Assembly: GCA_963578605.1 (NCBI GenBank)
Contig: CAUZEA010000067.1
Location: 1-32,824 of the forward strand
Length of the DNA stretch: 32,824 bases
Direction of reading: 5' to 3'
Origin: JAKVCB01 sp963578605
GTDB taxonomy: Bacteria; Planctomycetota; Planctomycetia; Pirellulales; Lacipirellulaceae
The notes beneath the pieces are model-generated. The model worked only from the letters and a program-made list of their open reading frames with translations, did no database searches and was not told the DNA's origin. A program made the translations under genes and the position numbers. Positions 1 to 8,069 of this stretch are shown here, one piece after another; position 1 is the first letter of the stretch, and every line of letters begins with the position of its first letter.

Positions 1-540
1 GTCAGATTCGGCTATTGGTAGTGATCGACGAATTCACTCGCGAATGTCTGGCGATCGAGGTTGCTCGGTCATTCACAGCCAGGCAAGTAGTGGAAGTCCT
101 GCGTTATCTGTTTGCCGTGCGTGGGACTCCCCAGTTCATCCGCAGCCGACCAACGCTGCGCGTCGGTGCCCGCGGGCCGGAGTTCGTGGCGAAGGAGGTA
201 CGCAAATGGCTCGGCCAAGCCGACGTCCAAACGTTGTTCATTGCCCCAGGCAGCCCCTGGGAGAACGGCTACGTGGAGAGCTTCAACGGCAGGCTTCGTG
301 ATGAGCTTCTCAATGGTGAGTTGTTCCTGAGCTTGGCTGAGGCACGCTGGGTCATCGACCGCTGGCGACTTGACTACAACCACCGCAGGCCCCATAGTTC
401 ATTGGATTACCAGACCCCCGCCACGTATGCGCTTGGCTGTGTTCTTCCAGCTTCGGCTACGCCTCAGCCTCCAGAACACAGCCGAGTTACTTAACCCCGA
501 TTCTCTCACTTAGGCTGGTACTAAAAGCGGGGTAAGGTCA
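1..540 (+). mobile_element. Right-hand part of an IS3-family insertion sequence
   Basis: The window starts inside the element, so its left end and orfA are not visible. The transposase reading frame ends at 494. The following bases to about 540 look like the right terminal inverted repeat: read on the minus strand they begin TGACCTTACCCCGCTTTTAG, and IS3-family ends typically start with TG. The exact end and any short target duplication cannot be confirmed without the left end. Confidence 0.7.
3..494 (+). CDS. IS3-family transposase OrfB, C-terminal part, probably inactive
   Basis: This is the C-terminal half of an IS3-family DDE integrase-type transposase; the frame is open through the left edge of the window. 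The first catalytic Asp is in VVIDEFTREC (codon 27-29) and the catalytic Glu is in ENGYVESFNGR, followed by the usual YNHRRPHSSL ending. The segment normally reading IRSDNGPEF is changed here: bases 141-176 give IRS, then RPTLRVGAR, then GPEF. This is 21 bp longer than expected, and the second catalytic Asp is now out of frame. The frame is restored afterwards, so the protein is full length in this part but should lack catalysis. The family assignment is secure; inactivity is inferred from the missing residue. Confidence 0.85.
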   Translation, partial: QIRLLVVIDEFTRECLAIEVARSFTARQVVEVLRYLFAVRGTPQFIRSRPTLRVGARGPEFVAKEVRKWLGQADVQTLFIAPGSPWENGYVESFNGRLRDELLNGELFLSLAEARWVIDRWRLDYNHRRPHSSLDYQTPATYALGCVLPASATPQPPEHSRVT

Positions 541-1074
541 TCAGGCGAAGGGTTCCTCTGGGGTGACTGGCAGTTTCAACGATTGTCTGAATTTCGTGGA
601 TGGCATGCGAGTTGTTCGTTATCGTCCGGTTAACCAATTTGCAAAATAAAAAAACTGGCGGATACTGGCGGTCGGTGATAAGACCCGTTCATCCGAGGTT
701 GCTTGATTTTCGGATTGATCTTCACGGAACATGGATTGTGCTGAAGATCCTTCAGGGGCATCAACCGCATTGCCGCTTAGGTCTGGCGGTACTATAGAGT
801 TTTGTTCAACCCCGGCAATGAGCTAATTCGGAACAAAAACCAATTTGCAAACCATGTCTTGCTGTTGTCGATTCGGCTGCCCGCCGCTGGTAATTTGTAT
901 TACTACCGGACCCTTTGGAAAGGAAATACCTTTTCGCGTCGATTTGTCGATTGGAGCGTGTGGTGATTGGTGTGGAGGGCTGCGAGTTGAGGGTGCCGTG
1001 TTAAGTGGTTTAGAAATGGCAAAACAAATCGTAACGGCCAGTTCCGAAAAGTTGGGTTAAGTAGTGGAGCTTGA
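495..1074. other. Spacer between the IS end and the hydrolase pseudogene
   Basis: About 45 bp belong to the IS right end. The rest shows no reading frame that resembles a known protein. A 14-bp direct repeat, AACCAATTTGCAAA, occurs at 632-645 and 838-851. A GGAG at 1066-1069 is a reasonable ribosome binding site for the GTG at 1075. Confidence 0.5.
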
Positions 1075-1794
1075 GTGGTGGATCAACAAACAAAAAAATA
1101 CGGCACAACTTCTGAAGCGGTGATTCTGTTACACGGTTTGGCAGCCAATCCTTTTGTCATGTGGCCAATTCAACAGCATTTGGAGCGATCCGGGTTTAAA
1201 ACTGCGAATTGGGGTTACCCGAGCCTGTGGCGTTCGATCGAGTGGCATGCCCACCAGTTGAGAGCGCGCATTCACAACGTAAGTGCTGACCCTCGATTTC
1301 CCCGTGTGCACCTGGTGGCGCACAGTATGGGCGGCATTGTGGCACGTTCTACGTTGGCAACTGGGCCTCTTCAGCAGCTCGGGCGAATTGTCACCCTGGC
1401 TTCACCACATCAGGGTTCCCATACAGCTACCAAACTGTCCCAGTTTATTGGGTTTTGCAAACCGCTCTGTCAGATTTGCGACGTGGAAGACAGCTAGGTA
1501 CGGCAAGTTCCCGGTTTTGGAAAGCATGAGGTTGGGGTAATTGCCGCTACCCATGATCGGGTGGTCCATTTGTCCAGTACGTATTTGGCCGGCATGTGTG
1601 ATTTCGTCGAGATCGACGCCGGACACACTTCACTGCTGTTTCGCAAAGAGGTTGTATCCATGGTCAAGAATTTCCTGCTCACAGGAAGTTTTAGAAACGA
1701 TTGTGGTTCGGTAATCGCAACGAAAAACATTCATGATCGAGAATGCCAGACGGTTTGTGATCCCTGTCCAAGTTCGACTGCCAGATCATCCTGA
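1075..1794 (+). pseudogene. Alpha/beta-hydrolase (lipase-like) interrupted by an in-frame TAG
   Basis: The first 140 codons encode an alpha/beta-hydrolase fold: ILLHGLAANP (oxyanion region, residues 17-26), then LVAHSMGGIVAR with the nucleophile Ser84 in the elbow, then VTLASPHQGS. A TAG at 1495-1497 ends it after CDVEDS. The same frame continues for 99 more codons with sequence that fits the family: GVIAATHDRVV (acid candidate Asp161) and IDAGHTSLLF (His184), ending at the TGA 1792-1794. The stop therefore separates Ser84 from the Asp and His of the triad. A single substitution of a Tyr or Gln codon would explain it; a sequencing error is also possible. The start is GTG 1075 (or GTG 1078), after GGAG. 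The next gene begins 9 bp after the far stop, so the two may have formed an operon. Confidence 0.75.
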
Positions 1795-1803
1795 AGATGT
1801 GTT

Positions 1804-2277
1804 ATGCTAGAAAATAAGACGGTCAGGTTGTTCGTGGGAACCATAGCATCAATTGTCATTTTCCTGTTCTGTGTACAGCTGCTGAATATGCGGACGACAA
1901 GATCTCTAAACCTTGGTGTGCGAGACAGTCGACTATCAGCTTGTCCGGACTCGCCAAATTGTGTATCCAGCCAGGCGGCTGATCAACGGCACGCGATTGC
2001 CCCACTTTTTTTCTCGGGTGATGGGCAAGCTGCTCTAGAGAAGATTCATAAGATTCTACAGGGTTGGCCTGGGGTAAGAATCATCAGCCAGACCCCAGGT
2101 TACTTGCATGCCGAGTTCACAAGTACTCTGTTTCGGTTCGTCGACGATGTCGAATTTGTTGTTGTTCCAAACGAAGGTGTGATCCACTTCCGCTCTTGCT
2201 CTCAGGTTGGCTACTCGGATCTTGGTGCCAACCGACATCGCATGGAGTCGCTGCGAAAAAAACTAAGTGATTTATGA
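1804..2277 (+). CDS. DUF1499 family membrane-anchored protein
   Basis: 157 residues. A hydrophobic segment at about residues 8-28 suggests an N-terminal membrane anchor or uncleaved signal. The soluble part carries DUF1499 hallmarks: CPDSPNCVSSQA near residue 47, HAEFTSTLFRFVDDVEF, and the C-terminal FRSCSQVGYSDLGANRHR. The biochemical function of the family is not known. It starts 9 bp after the end of the interrupted hydrolase frame, so co-transcription is likely. Its last 6 bp overlap the end of the convergent gene on the other strand. Confidence 0.85.
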   Translation: MLENKTVRLFVGTIASIVIFLFCVQLLNMRTTRSLNLGVRDSRLSACPDSPNCVSSQAADQRHAIAPLFFSGDGQAALEKIHKILQGWPGVRIISQTPGYLHAEFTSTLFRFVDDVEFVVVPNEGVIHFRSCSQVGYSDLGANRHRMESLRKKLSDL

Positions 2278-2634
2278 CGCGGAGTTTGCTGGTACTCTTG
2301 GGTTAGCCTTTTGGTGGGATGGCAAAGGGTTTATCGGCGCACAAGCGCGGCGCAATCTCTTTAGCGATTCTGATTTGTGGACCATCTCGCAAGTCATGCA
2401 TGGCCATGCAATACAGCGGGCACCACATTGAGGGCAACGCTGCGGTCGTTCCAGACGACGAGAAACGATAGCGGCCGGGCGAGGGATCGTACCATCCCAG
2501 ACTTTTATCACAGTTTTCAGCGAAACCTTCGCACGCTGAGCTATTTCTACGTGTGATTTCTGTGGATTCCCGATCAGAAGTTTTGCAACTCGATCGTAGG
2601 TCGTAACGTTGATAGGCGAGTTCTTGTCTTTCAT
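2272..2634 (-). CDS. Small helix-turn-helix protein with a zinc-ribbon-like segment
   Basis: 120 residues. Residues about 12-50 look like a helix-turn-helix: VAKLLIGNPQKSHVEIAQRA, then KVSLKTVIKVWDG. Residues about 66-82 contain RCPQCGARCIAWPCMTCEM, with paired CxxC motifs that could bind zinc. The tail is basic and rich in Pro and Ala. I do not recognise a named family; a DNA-binding regulator is an inference from the two motifs. The gene converges on the DUF1499 gene with a 6-bp overlap. A run of eight G (on this strand) lies about 63 bp upstream of the start, at 2697-2704. Confidence 0.6.
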   Translation of the reverse strand: MKDKNSPINVTTYDRVAKLLIGNPQKSHVEIAQRAKVSLKTVIKVWDGTIPRPAAIVSRRLERPQRCPQCGARCIAWPCMTCEMVHKSESLKRLRRACAPINPLPSHQKANPRVPANSAS

Positions 2635-3316
2635 GGAATACCAGATTCAAAAGGTCTTTGCGTCAGTTGGATTATACGGCATCGACTCGTTCTGGTCCCC
2701 CCCCGCTTTGGTGAGGAATCATGATTTTGAGCTATTTCCGGTGGTCCGGGCAGGTTTATAGCCCCTTGTATTCCAGCACTTCTTGTACCTCGCCAGTTTT
2801 GTCCAAAACGGTGCAAACGGTCAGCAAATGGCTGCAAAATAACAGGACATTAGGAGCCTTTGACCGCACGGAAATGGAGATCAAAACAGATCTCAACTAC
2901 CTCTGAGACAGCACGAACCTCGCAGGTGTTCTCGCCGAGAAAATTAACTATAAAAAAATAGTTTTCCGAATAAACCACTCATGCACACCAGTTGGGGCAA
3001 AGAACCAAACAATGCTACGGCGTCTTGCCCGGTTTAACTCAAGTGCCGCTGGGAAGCTGCCAACAGACCCGCAAAATCAGCCAGGAGCCAGAGGATATTG
3101 ATCCCGTGCGGCAGGACCTGTGTATTGGCCCTCGGCGGACTCGATCGCAAAGACGCGATAAGATTACGACTCGACGCTGGGAAAAAGTGTTGCAGCCAGC
3201 GAAAGCAAAAGGAGTCCTGTCGGAAATAGCCTGCTGACAAGTGGTGGTCCACTGGGGAAAACGATCGACGAAGGCTGGAAGGTGAACGAGGAGCCCAGAG
3301 GGCCAATTCCTGGCTG
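2635..3316. other. Spacer without a convincing gene
   Basis: Short frames occur on both strands, but none has a recognisable motif. Notable features are the C8 run at 2697-2704 and an AT-rich palindrome AACTAT/ATAGTT around 2947-2965 that could be a weak structure or promoter region. A short minus-strand frame ending at about 2758 (…VLDKTGEVQEVLEYKGL) reads like a protein terminus, but it has no good start. Confidence 0.4.
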
Positions 3317-3496
3317 TCATTCAAGTTCTGCCCACGCCGTCGCAGAGCCATTCTCTGCGACTTCGAGATGAATCACGTTAGCTCGGCAGCAAATGGGACA
3401 GTCTTCCACAAATTGCTGATGGGAACCCTGAGAAAGATCAACCGAAATTACGATTTCTTCGCCACACGAATCACAAATGTAAACAGTGTCATCCAT
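3317..3496 (-). CDS. CPXCG-type cysteine-rich small zinc protein
   Basis: A 59-residue protein starting MDDTVYICDSCGEEIVISVD. It has a first CxxC pair (YICDSCGEE, residues 8-11) and a second Cys cluster, EDCPICCRANVIHLEV (residues 31-46). The spacing and the hydrophobic/acidic segment between the clusters match the CPXCG-motif family (Pfam Cys_rich_CPXG), whose members are about 60 residues long. The family is common in proteobacteria and planctomycetes and has no known function; zinc binding is inferred from the four Cys pairs. ATG is at 3494-3496 and TGA at 3317-3319. No strong ribosome binding site precedes it; the upstream bases are AT-rich. Confidence 0.8.
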   Translation of the reverse strand: MDDTVYICDSCGEEIVISVDLSQGSHQQFVEDCPICCRANVIHLEVAENGSATAWAELE

Positions 3497-4305
3497 ATTG
3501 ATGTTTTATAGCAAAGCGACAAGCGATACTGCTGTGCTGCTGTGGCACAATCGGATCGATTCAGCGGGACCCGGTGGATGAATACAGCAGTTCATGGGAG
3601 GTGCACAAACCGTTCAAGTGACTTGCGGAATAGTTCTTGCCAGCTTTTTCCGAAAACAGCTGCAAGCAGCATCTTGGCAAGGAGAATGCTGATAACTACG
3701 ATTTTCACGGACAACTTCCGACAAGATAGCATTAAGATAAGTTCTAAACGGGTAAGACTTCAGGTGGTTGTGAATTGCTGAGACGGTCAGAGTACGGTTT
3801 GCGGGCCGTTTTCAGTCTCAGTTATGCATAACTGCCGGGCGATAAAGAGAGGGATTTTCGGATTGCCCGCGGTAAAAGTCGCAACACCCCAGGCTGCACC
3901 GCGGGACTTCCTTTTTCAAGAGGTGGGGCAGGCTTTTTCAAGAGGTGGGGCAGGAGTTGCAGGCATTGACAGTTTTATCACGGTGATACAGGCAGTTATC
4001 TGGATTTCCCTGCCGACTGCATTAACATATCGGGTTTGGGTCAATTTGACTTGCGAATGGTTTCAGTCGAACGGGTCCATGGATCCTCGTAATTTCCAAT
4101 CACGTCCCTCCACCATTGGCGACATATCAAACCTCGGAAGCGATCCTGTGCCTGAATCCGACATGGTCATCGTTGGTGGGAGGCTGTGGACCAGCCTGAT
4201 CGTTAATTGCCCCGAGTGATTGCAGAGTTAAAGTCACAGCCGCAAAAAAATGACAGGCCCGTTGGTTTTCCTGCGGGAAAGATCACGACCTCCACTGGGA
4301 TCAAC
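3497..4305. other. Long spacer with small repeats
   Basis: No supported gene. It contains a 7-bp inverted repeat, CTGAGAC (3778-3784) and GTCTCAG (3815-3821), enclosing a possible inner CGG/CCG stem, and a perfect 22-bp tandem duplication at 3911-3954. Open frames here have no family resemblance and composition unlike the neighbouring genes. Confidence 0.45.
3911..3954. repeat. Perfect tandem duplication of 22 bp
   Basis: Bases 3911-3932 are repeated exactly at 3933-3954 (unit begins CTTTTTCAAGAGG). It looks like a recent slippage or duplication event in non-coding DNA. Confidence 0.9.
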
Positions 4306-5235
4306 ATGATGCTGACGGTTTTTTACAGCGACCATATTCCTCTACCTTTGCCCGACGGACATCGCTTTCCGGCGACGAAATATAGCTCCTTGCGTGAACG
4401 GGTCGCTGAGTTTGGGCCTGAGGCACCCGTTCGTTTGCTGCCGGGTCCGCCCGTAACGAGCGAGGAACTAAGCCGAGTTCATGATGCGGATTATTTGCGA
4501 AGGGTATTCATCGGAGAACTTGATGCCCATGACCAGCGGGCAATTGGGTTCCCATGGTCTGAGGGTCTGGTTGAGCGTTGTTTGACATCAGCTGGAGCAA
4601 CCGTTGCTGCTGCACGATTTGCAAAAGGGAATCACTGGTCAGCGCACCTGGCAGGCGGTACTCATCACGCGTTTTCGGATCACGGGGGAGGCTACTGCAT
4701 ATTCAATGACGTTGCCGTGGCCATTCGAACTTTGCAGGCCGAGAATTCGATTGAAAAATCTTTAGTCGTTGACTGCGATGTTCACCAGGGTGATGGGACA
4801 GCCACTATTTTTTCAGACGACAATTCGGTATTCACGCTTTCTTTACATGGGAAGAAAAACTATCCGTTGCGAAAAACAGTCAGCGATTTGGATGTCCCGC
4901 TTCCCGATCGGACGGATGATCTTTCCTACGAGGAGGCCTTGCGATCTGCTCTCCGAGAAGTATGGGCTTGTTTCTCACCAGATTGCGTTTTTTACATTGC
5001 TGGAGCCGACGCTTTTGAAGGCGACCGACATGGTCGTTTAAGCCTGACCAAGGCTGGACTTCAAACTCGTGATCAGATTGTATTGAAAGCGTGTTCAGAT
5101 CGTGGTCTTGGGCTTGTGACCGTCATGGGCGGAGGCTATGCGCCTGAAGCGTCCGATATCGTTGATATTCATGCGACAACGATTCAGCTCATGGCCCGTA
5201 CTGTTCACGGGCATCAAGGCCTCACTTCATCCTGA
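4306..5235 (+). CDS. Histone-deacetylase-family zinc hydrolase
   Basis: 309 residues from ATG 4306 (a second ATG follows directly); an in-frame GTG/ATG further upstream would add about 33 residues with no family match. Arginase/deacetylase-fold hallmarks are present: GGTHHAFSDHGGGYC with the active-site His pair 120-121, DCDVHQGDG with zinc ligands Asp158 and His160, AGADAFEGD with the third ligand Asp235, and MGGGYAPE with the catalytic Tyr278. Bacterial members deacetylate acetylated lysines, polyamines or small amides; the substrate cannot be told here. It stands alone on the plus strand, convergent with the cyclophilin gene 52 bp away. Confidence 0.9.
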   Translation: MMLTVFYSDHIPLPLPDGHRFPATKYSSLRERVAEFGPEAPVRLLPGPPVTSEELSRVHDADYLRRVFIGELDAHDQRAIGFPWSEGLVERCLTSAGATVAAARFAKGNHWSAHLAGGTHHAFSDHGGGYCIFNDVAVAIRTLQAENSIEKSLVVDCDVHQGDGTATIFSDDNSVFTLSLHGKKNYPLRKTVSDLDVPLPDRTDDLSYEEALRSALREVWACFSPDCVFYIAGADAFEGDRHGRLSLTKAGLQTRDQIVLKACSDRGLGLVTVMGGGYAPEASDIVDIHATTIQLMARTVHGHQGLTSS

Positions 5236-5287
5236 TACTGCGAAGACATACGGCTGACCGACGTGACGTGGATTTGCAATGCGTCGC

Positions 5288-5722
5288 TTACTGGTCGCTG
5301 ATGACGACGGTTTCCATTTTGTCGCCTTGCTGGATCGCATTGACCACTTCCTGCCCATCGTCAAGCACTTGCCCAAACACGGTGTGCTTGCCATCAAGCC
5401 ATGGTGTGGCGACATGAGTAATGAAGAATTGAGATCCGTTGGTGTTCGGTCCCGAATTGGCCATGGAGAGCACGCCGGGACTACCGTGAGTCAAATCGGA
5501 GTGAAATTCGTCTTCAAACTTGTAGCCGGGCCCGCCGGTTCCGGTACCCTGGGGGCACCCTCCTTGGATCATGAAATCCTCAAGCACGCGGTGGAACAGG
5601 AGCGTATTGTAAAAACCTTCGTTTGCCAATTTTTCAAAATTGGCCACCGTGTTGGGGGCTTTGTCGTCAAATAGTTCGATGCGAATGCTACCTTTGTTGG
5701 TGGTGATCGTGGCTACTTTCAT
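5288..5722 (-). CDS. Cyclophilin-type peptidyl-prolyl cis-trans isomerase
   Basis: 144 residues, a complete small single-domain cyclophilin. Seen: LLFHRVLEDFMIQGGCPQGT (active-site Arg in FHRV and the FMIQGG strand), GPGYKFEDE, then GPNTNGSQFFITHVATPWLD and HTVFGQV. No signal peptide is visible, so it should be a cytoplasmic folding catalyst. AAAGG lies about 10 nt before the ATG. It is the second gene of a short minus-strand pair, 120 bp after the LptF/LptG-like permease gene. Confidence 0.95.
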   Translation of the reverse strand: MKVATITTNKGSIRIELFDDKAPNTVANFEKLANEGFYNTLLFHRVLEDFMIQGGCPQGTGTGGPGYKFEDEFHSDLTHGSPGVLSMANSGPNTNGSQFFITHVATPWLDGKHTVFGQVLDDGQEVVNAIQQGDKMETVVISDQ

Positions 5723-5822
5723 CGTAGAGAGCCTTTCAAAACTTGCCGGGAACGTTAAACAAATGACCGCACAATTTGGGGATTGTCTTCAGTTTCCAGC
5801 TCTTTGTCTATGGCGCCATTCT

Positions 5823-5858
5823 TCAGGTTCGCAGAGGAACGCTCAGGTTCGCAAAGGA
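5823..5858. repeat. Near-duplicate of the permease gene 3' end
   Basis: Bases 5843-5858, which cover the last codons and stop of the permease gene, are repeated with one change at 5823-5838 just downstream (period 20 bp). It is probably a slippage duplication. Confidence 0.7.
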
Positions 5859-6979
5859 TCGACCATGCTAATGGCCACGGGACCGAAGATCATCAGTGGC
5901 AACCATGCAGCCAGGGCGGGCTGCATCCAGCCACTCGACCCGAGTGATTGGCAGCCGATCACGACGACCATGAAGACGGCAACCACCGCGAGGCAAAGGC
6001 CAATTGCCACGAAGGGATTTCGGTTCGCGCGCGACACGATCAGGGGCAGTCCCAGAAAAAGCAGTGTGGTGTCCAGAAATGGGCGGAGCAGGCGATTGTG
6101 TACCGCGACGCGAACCCCGGCCCCGAGGTCGGTACTGGGGCTACGCAGTTCCCGTACCAGTTCACTGGTTGAAGCAAAATCACGCCAGGTGGAACCTGCT
6201 GCCAGGAACTCGAAGGAAACCCCACTCACAATGAACACCTGGTCACGTTCCAGCGTGGGGTCGTCTTGTGGTGTGATTACCACCGGTTGGCCATCGAGTT
6301 CAAGTGACGGCGCAGCCAGCAAGGTTTTTGGTGATTTCACGCCGCTAAACAAATAACCGCTGGGGCGGTTTGGTTGGGCAGCAAAATATTGTGCCTTGTC
6401 AGCCGAGATTTGTTTTCCGTAAGTTGTCAGGTTGGCCGGCATCACAAAGTTAGGGTGTTGAATAATCTGGTCTTTCGGCACAACTTTGTCGCCAGCGAGC
6501 AGGATGCTGGTTGCGCTGTCGAAGCTGGGTTGTAAATCAGCACTTTTGTCGCCACCCAGATTTTTGGAATCGAGTGCCAATTTGTGCCGAACATTTGGCA
6601 TCACGAGTTCGCGGTTGGCGGCTGCCAGAAAGCTGACACAAATTGCAGCAATGAGTACCGGTAGGAGGATTCTAAGGCGAGGGATTCCTGCGGCTAACAG
6701 GGCGGTCATCTCCTGGTGGCGTTCAATCCAAGTGACGGTAAACATGGCCCCGATGAGTGCCAAAATTCCACTGGTGCGATCGAAAAATTCAAGCGTGCGA
6801 TAGCCATAGTATTCAGCCATGATCACTAACAAATTGCCGTTCTCATCGGCGAAATCAGTGAAATGATCGAGGTGGCCGAAGGCGTCAATCACTACATACA
6901 ACCCAGCCATGCTGAAGAAGCAAATCCCCAGGACCTGTACAAATTGCTTGAGAAGATAGCAGTCAATGATGCGTGGCAT
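5843..6979 (-). CDS. LptF/LptG-family permease (YjgP/YjgQ)
   Basis: 378 residues. Three hydrophobic segments lie near the N-terminus (about 12-32, 60-80 and 100-120), then a periplasmic domain of about 180 residues, then three C-terminal membrane segments (FLDTTLLFLGLPLIVS, AIGLCLAVVAVFMVVVIGC, and a last one ending near PLMIFGPVAI). This 3+3 layout with a beta-rich middle is typical of LptF/LptG, the inner-membrane part of the lipopolysaccharide exporter that works with the LptB ATPase. The N-terminal IIDCYLLKQFVQ also fits. LptF and LptG cannot be separated from sequence alone, and no partner permease is nearby. Confidence 0.85.
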   Translation of the reverse strand: MPRIIDCYLLKQFVQVLGICFFSMAGLYVVIDAFGHLDHFTDFADENGNLLVIMAEYYGYRTLEFFDRTSGILALIGAMFTVTWIERHQEMTALLAAGIPRLRILLPVLIAAICVSFLAAANRELVMPNVRHKLALDSKNLGGDKSADLQPSFDSATSILLAGDKVVPKDQIIQHPNFVMPANLTTYGKQISADKAQYFAAQPNRPSGYLFSGVKSPKTLLAAPSLELDGQPVVITPQDDPTLERDQVFIVSGVSFEFLAAGSTWRDFASTSELVRELRSPSTDLGAGVRVAVHNRLLRPFLDTTLLFLGLPLIVSRANRNPFVAIGLCLAVVAVFMVVVIGCQSLGSSGWMQPALAAWLPLMIFGPVAISMVDPLRT

Positions 6980-7159
6980 AGGACGTGGCTATGAGGGGAT
7001 GGTGGCTGGAGTTGGGAGAATACTCAAGCAGATGAAAGCAGGTCAACATGACGTTACAATAGGGGGCAGTGCTAGCTGAGCGGAATGGGCCGCTCATGAG
7101 TTGCCGTTGTGATCGCGACTCTGAGGGAATTCGTGAACCAGACAGGCGAAACGACTGCC

Positions 7160-7900
7160 ATGCAAGGGAGGATTCAGACTTTTTGCGACGCGGCCCTCAA
7201 TTTGGTGTTTCCTCCATCCTGTTTTGCATGTGGTCACGAGTTAACACCCAATTCGAGTCGCGAGCGAAATCTGTTTTGTGCCGAATGCCTTGAGCAACTA
7301 CAGATTTACCAACCCCCGTTTTGTTCTCGCTGTGGTTGCGGGCAACTGGGCAGTTCAGGTGCCTGTCCCCACTGCTCCGGTTGCAAACTCGATTTCGACA
7401 GGGCAATTGCCTTGGGGCACTACGGCGGTCGTTTTCGGGATATTGTGCTGAGGATGAAAAAAAGCTCCGGGGAATCGCTCGCGTTGGCAGCCGGTGAACT
7501 AATGTGGGTGTACTGTCGTGACCGGCTGCTTGAGGCGCAGCCAGATTTCATCACGCCAGTCCCGATGCACTGGTTACGGCGAACTCAGCGCGGCACGAAT
7601 TCAGCCGCGATTTTGGCCGAAGTTCTGGGGCGACGACTCCACGTGCCGGTTCGGCCGGGGATTTTGTGTCGACATCGTAACACGTTGCCACAGTCCGGTT
7701 TATCGCCACAGCAGCGGGTTCGGAATTTGCGTGGTGCGATGGCTCTAGGGGTAGGCTATGGTTTACAGCGTACTCGGGTACTTTTGGTCGATGATATTAT
7801 GACGACTGGCTCGACATGTAACGCGGCCACCCGGCTGTTGAAAGCGGCTGGAGTGGTACACGTGACCGTGGCAACTGTCGTCCGCAGCGCCGCAGCATAG
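7160..7900 (+). CDS. ComF-family phosphoribosyltransferase-like protein
   Basis: 246 residues from ATG 7160; an in-frame GTG at 7109 would add 17 residues, but the family usually starts just before the LxxxxFPPxC segment, as seen here (ALNLVFPPSCFACG). Zinc-finger cysteines follow: CFACG, CAEC, CSRCGCG and CPHCSGC. The C-terminal half has the phosphoribosyltransferase signature VLLVDDIMTTGST. In competent bacteria ComF acts in DNA uptake after import; many bacteria carry it without proven competence. It heads a plus-strand series (ComF, DUF502, hemC). Confidence 0.9.
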   Translation: MQGRIQTFCDAALNLVFPPSCFACGHELTPNSSRERNLFCAECLEQLQIYQPPFCSRCGCGQLGSSGACPHCSGCKLDFDRAIALGHYGGRFRDIVLRMKKSSGESLALAAGELMWVYCRDRLLEAQPDFITPVPMHWLRRTQRGTNSAAILAEVLGRRLHVPVRPGILCRHRNTLPQSGLSPQQRVRNLRGAMALGVGYGLQRTRVLLVDDIMTTGSTCNAATRLLKAAGVVHVTVATVVRSAAA

Positions 7901-8069
7901 TTGCTGAAATGTCCTCATTCGGTATTTCGCGAAACAGGTCGTTGACGAACGGCGATTTTAGCGAATTTGATCCGGAAAAGGGTTACGGTACCGTTACTCG
8001 GGATCTGCTGTCCACTTGTCTTCACCCAGCCGGTTGCAAGAATTAATACGTCCAGCCAAGGTCGAACGA

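Noticed and set aside
2930..2970. AT-rich palindrome as a terminator
   Set aside because: The stem is A/T only and no gene ends close by on either strand.
3824..4219. 131-codon plus-strand frame before the deacetylase gene
   Set aside because: It contains the 22-bp tandem duplication, has no motifs, and its codon use differs from nearby genes.
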